In this document: positions 5,054 to 7,412 of the stretch, piece by piece
How positions within the stretch are numbered: position 1 is the stretch's first letter
Layout: each line of letters starts with the position of its first letter
Notes under the pieces: generated by a model
What the model was told of the DNA's origin: nothing
The model's database searches: none
Seen by the model: the letters and a program-made list of their open reading frames with translations, nothing else
Assembly: GCA_020025375.1 (NCBI GenBank)
Contig: JAHHSF010000063.1
Location: 1 to 7,412, forward strand
Length of the DNA: 7,412 nt
Direction: 5' to 3'
From: Oscillospiraceae bacterium
Lineage (GTDB): Bacteria; Bacillota; Clostridia; Oscillospirales; Oscillospiraceae
Made by a program: the position numbers and the translations under genes

Positions 5054-6460
5054 TCAGGCGCTGGGGGCGGCAGATATGCCGTCCGCAGCCCGACATTCCC
5101 CCGCCCCCGGCAGGAGCATGGTGAACCGGCTCCCGATTCCAACCCGGCTCACCACCTCAAAGGAGCCGCCGTGGCGTTCCACGATCCACTTGGCAATGGA
5201 TAGCCCCAGCCCCGTCCCACCGGTCTGACGAGTCCGGGACTCGTCGGTGCGGTAGAACCGCTCAAAGATGTGGGGCAGGTCCTGGGCAGAGACCCCCTGG
5301 CCTTCGTCCTCAACCGAAAAGGCGACTTTGCCCTCCTTCAGGCGGACGTCTACCAGGATTTGGCCTCCCATGGGGGAGTATTTTACTGCATTGTCAATGA
5401 GGACCCGGGCAGCTTGCTTGATAAGGGCCGGGTCTGCCACGATGGGCACCGCAGTCTCCCAGCGGCCCTCAAAGGTGTGGGTCTGGTCGATTATCTGGGC
5501 CTCCTTGATGAGCTGGCTGGCCACGGCAGTCAGATCGAAGGGCTCGGGGTGAAGGGCGGTGGTGTTATTGTCTCCCCGGGCCAGGAAGAGCAGCTGCTCC
5601 ACCAGGTTCTGCATGGTGACCGACTCGGCCTTGATGGCGTCGATGGCCTCCTGGAGGGCGGTGGGGTCCTTCTTCCCCCAGCGGTCCAGCATATCGGCGT
5701 ACCCTTTCACCACGGCAATGGGGGTGCGGAGCTCGTGGCTGGCATCCGACACGAAGCGGGCCTGGGACTGATAGGCCCGGTCGATTCGCTCCAGCATGGC
5801 GTTGATGGCCTCGGTGAGGGCGGTCATCTCCTTCTGGGCCCCCACAACCTGGATGCGCCGATCCAGATGGCTGGAATTGATTTCATCCAGCTTGCCCGCA
5901 AGGTCTCGCAGCTCCTGGTGGGAAAAGGTGGTCATGCTCCCCAGCTTGGAGGCGGCGGCGGCAAGCTCCTGGATGGGACGCAGGGTGCGGGAGAGGGTCC
6001 CGGCGTTGCAAAAGAGGTTCAGAAGCAGAGCCAGACCCTCCCAGATGAGAAGGCAGAAAAGGGCGGTCTTTAGCCCGTTCAGGGAGCCGCTGAGGTCCAT
6101 TTCAATGGTGTAGGGCACCCCGGTCCGGGTGGTCCTCTCCTGCCGGAGAAGAGGCGGCTCCAAGCTCCACCAGACCCCCCAGCACATAAACTGCCCCTGG
6201 GCGGGGCGGTTCAGGGCCTCCACCCGGTAATCACCAGTCTCCATCCAGAGGGTGGCCTCGGGACCGGGAACGCCCCGCTCCTCCACCAGGACGGCCACCT
6301 CGTTCCCCAGATTGTCGGCCCGCCGGAGGGTCCAGCCCCCCGCCAGCAGGAGGAGTATCAGGTCCAGGGTGACAAAGATTCCCAGCATGCGGAGGAAGAG
6401 CTTTCCGTTGAGACGGAACACCAGGGAGGATTTCACCCGTTCCACCTGGCTCTTTGACAT
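5054..6460 (-). CDS. Two-component sensor histidine kinase
   Basis: Membrane sensor kinase of 468 residues, partner of the response regulator upstream. The N-terminal cytosolic stretch (1-20) is followed by TM1 (about 24-43), an extracytoplasmic loop (about 44-130, Trp-rich around 92-98) and TM2 (about 132-151). A HAMP-containing linker (about 152-230) leads to the HisKA domain with SHELRTP, phosphoacceptor H242. The HATPase domain has LIDNAVKYSP (N357), DEGQG (385-389), HIFERFYR (397-404) and GGTGLGLSI (414-422), so all N, G1, F and G2 boxes are intact. The short C-terminal tail (452-468) is Ala-rich. The start is supported by AAGGAGGG 7 bases before the ATG on the minus strand. It lies 112 bases after the regulator and is probably in the same operon. 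The signal cannot be told from the loop. The helix between TM2 and H242 is longer than a plain HAMP. Confidence 0.95.
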   Translation of the reverse strand: MSKSQVERVKSSLVFRLNGKLFLRMLGIFVTLDLILLLLAGGWTLRRADNLGNEVAVLVEERGVPGPEATLWMETGDYRVEALNRPAQGQFMCWGVWWSLEPPLLRQERTTRTGVPYTIEMDLSGSLNGLKTALFCLLIWEGLALLLNLFCNAGTLSRTLRPIQELAAAASKLGSMTTFSHQELRDLAGKLDEINSSHLDRRIQVVGAQKEMTALTEAINAMLERIDRAYQSQARFVSDASHELRTPIAVVKGYADMLDRWGKKDPTALQEAIDAIKAESVTMQNLVEQLLFLARGDNNTTALHPEPFDLTAVASQLIKEAQIIDQTHTFEGRWETAVPIVADPALIKQAARVLIDNAVKYSPMGGQILVDVRLKEGKVAFSVEDEGQGVSAQDLPHIFERFYRTDESRTRQTGGTGLGLSIAKWIVERHGGSFEVVSRVGIGSRFTMLLPGAGECRAADGISAAPSA

Positions 6461-6572
6461 GCTTCTCCCTCCTTTTTCGTACGATTACAGCTATGTCCGT
6501 AATCCATTGATACTGCTATGTTTTGGCGTTTTTCTCATGGCTGGACGTATAAACAAGGAAGGAGGTTTTATT
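6461..6572 (-). promoter_or_regulatory. Regulator-kinase intergenic region with a hairpin and an inverted repeat
   Basis: On the minus strand the last codons of the regulator and the bases after it can pair: AAGGAGGAGG (6578-6587) with CCTCCTTCCTT (6555-6565), 10 pairs with one bulge and a 12-base loop. No long T-tract follows, so it is more likely an mRNA-processing, stability or attenuation element than a full terminator. Further on is a perfect 6-bp inverted repeat GATTAC/GTAATC (6483-6488/6499-6504) with a 10-base gap, shortly before the kinase ribosome binding site. I see no convincing promoter here. Roles are speculative. Confidence 0.35.
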
Positions 6573-7262
6573 TCATTCCTCCTCCTTGATGACATAGCCC
6601 ACCCCACGGACGGTGTGGATGAGCTTGATGCCGAAGGGGTCGTCCAGCTTGGAGCGGAGGAAGGAGATATAAACATCCACCGCGTTGGTCTCCCCCACAA
6701 AGTCAAAGCCCCACACATGGTCCAAAAGGCCCTCCCGGCTGATGACCCGCCCCTTGTTGGCCAGCAGGTAGCGGAGCAGGTCAAATTCCCGCCGGGTCAG
6801 TTCCACCTCGGTCTCCCCCACCGTGACCCGGTGGCGGCTCACATCCAGGGTCAGGGGACCCGCGGTGAGGATTTCCTCCGCCGGAGGGGGGACGGCAGCC
6901 TCCCGCTTCCGCAGGGCGGCCCGGATGCGGGCCAACAGCTCCTCGATGGCAAAGGGCTTGGTGATGTAGTCGTCCGCCCCCGAGTTCAGGCCGGAGACCT
7001 TATCCGGCACGGAGTCCCTTGCGGTCAACATAATAACTGGCATCTGGCTTTCTTTTCTGATGCGGCGCAAGACTTCCATCCCATTCAGCGTGGGTAACAT
7101 AATATCGAGAAGCACCAGATCAAACTCCCCGGACAGGGCCTTTTCCAGTCCCGTCCGGCCATCGAAAGCCTTGGCGACCTCGTAGCCCTCGTAGCGGAGT
7201 TCCATCTCCACCATGCGGGCCAGTTTTTCCTCGTCTTCCACCAATAAAATTCGTTCGGCCAT
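6573..7262 (-). CDS. OmpR/PhoB-family response regulator
   Basis: Cytosolic DNA-binding regulator of 229 residues, normal for the OmpR/PhoB group. The receiver domain (2-118) has the acidic pair D10/E11, phosphoacceptor D53 in LLDIMLP, switch T80 in MLTAR and K102 in TKPF. A Pro/Ala/Glu linker (121-130) leads to the winged-helix domain (about 132-227) with LTRREFDLLRYLLANKGRVISR (155-176, cited by range), the recognition-helix segment AVDVYISFLRSKLD (194-207) and the wing VRGVGYVI (218-225). All phosphorylation residues are present. The start follows AAGGAGGAG with 8 bases between GGAGG and the ATG, and that site lies within the last codons of the upstream membrane protein gene. It is transcribed ahead of its kinase. 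Its target promoters are unknown. Confidence 0.96.
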   Translation of the reverse strand: MAERILLVEDEEKLARMVEMELRYEGYEVAKAFDGRTGLEKALSGEFDLVLLDIMLPTLNGMEVLRRIRKESQMPVIMLTARDSVPDKVSGLNSGADDYITKPFAIEELLARIRAALRKREAAVPPPAEEILTAGPLTLDVSRHRVTVGETEVELTRREFDLLRYLLANKGRVISREGLLDHVWGFDFVGETNAVDVYISFLRSKLDDPFGIKLIHTVRGVGYVIKEEE

Positions 7263-7265
7263 GGC

Positions 7266-7412
7266 TTACTCCTCCTTGACCAGTTCATACCGGCAATTCA
7301 TGAAAAGCCCCACGATGAGCAGGGGGACGGTAATCCATGGGACGAAGACAATCAGAATCAGCACCACCCATAGGGGGATGGCGCTCACCGTACGGCCGCC
7401 CCGGAGTACCTG
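7266..7412 (-). CDS. C-terminal end of a membrane protein, DUF4342-like (partial)
   Basis: The reverse strand is open from the window edge to a TAA at 7266-7268, giving the last 48 residues of a protein whose start lies outside. It begins QVLRGGRTVSAIPLW, continues with a hydrophobic helix (VVLILIVFVPWITVPLLIVGLF, about residues 16-37) and ends with MNCRYELVKEE. The arrangement of a basic Arg/Gly segment, one or two close hydrophobic stretches and a final GLFxxCRY motif resembles the C-terminus of clostridial DUF4342 proteins, which carry a UBA-like helix bundle at the N-terminus. That match is from memory and moderate. Only 3 bases separate its stop from the regulator start, and its last codons contain the regulator's ribosome binding site, so it heads or belongs to the two-component operon and may act in the same pathway. 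Confidence 0.7.
   Translation of the reverse strand, partial: QVLRGGRTVSAIPLWVVLILIVFVPWITVPLLIVGLFMNCRYELVKEE

Noticed and set aside
5270..6073. 267-codon + strand open frame opposite the histidine kinase
   Set aside because: The kinase motifs on the minus strand are all intact. The + frame is a repetitive Gly/Leu-rich antisense shadow.
1..7412. CRISPR arrays, tRNA/rRNA genes, insertion sequences or phage genes
   Set aside because: I saw no direct-repeat arrays, tRNA-like T-loop/anticodon patterns, transposase motifs or terminal inverted repeats with target duplications.

Overview
The window carries four transcription units on GC-rich DNA with strong AAGGAGG-type ribosome binding sites. 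The gene content (a two-gene Suf-like Fe-S module, a YloU/FakA pair, an OmpR-type two-component system) and the GC-rich third codon positions suggest an anaerobic, high-GC member of the Clostridia, most like gut Oscillospiraceae such as Flavonifractor or Pseudoflavonifractor. That placement is inferred from gene style only; no 16S or other marker is present.

Positions 1-2285 (+): a promoter at 56-84 drives a tight three-gene operon. It encodes a SufC-type ABC ATPase (131-865), a short SufB/SufD-type scaffold (865-1788) and a hotdog-fold PaaI-type thioesterase (1772-2236). The first two share a TGATG stop/start and the last two overlap by 17 nt. With only an ATPase and one 307-residue scaffold, and no SufS, SufU, SufE or second scaffold here, the pair fits the minimal SmsC/SmsB (SUF-like minimal system) layout. 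A 16-bp hairpin follows at 2247-2285.

Positions 2286-2957: a gene-poor stretch with partly coding-looking but broken sequence (2287-2537). It is followed by a small minus-strand gene for a 66-residue one-helix membrane protein (2582-2782), which has its own promoter and intrinsic terminator. Its promoter is divergent from that of the next operon.

Positions 2879-5053 (+): a good sigma-A promoter drives an Asp23/YloU-family protein (2958-3308) and a FakA/YloV-type fatty-acid kinase ATP-binding subunit (3331-5004). The unit ends in a strong, apparently bidirectional terminator (5017-5053).

Positions 5054-7412 (-): read from the right edge, the order is the C-terminal end of a membrane protein (7266-7412, cut by the window; DUF4342-like by its tail), an OmpR/PhoB response regulator (6573-7262) and a sensor histidine kinase (5054-6460). 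The membrane protein and the regulator are only 3 nt apart, so all three probably form one operon converging on the fakA terminator.

I found no CRISPR array, tRNA, rRNA or insertion sequence. Most of the window is ordinary core-genome content. The points most worth a second look are the minimal Fe-S module with its appended thioesterase, the Cys-to-Asp change at the presumed zinc site of FakA, the small Cys/acidic membrane protein, and the unexplained segment at 2287-2537.
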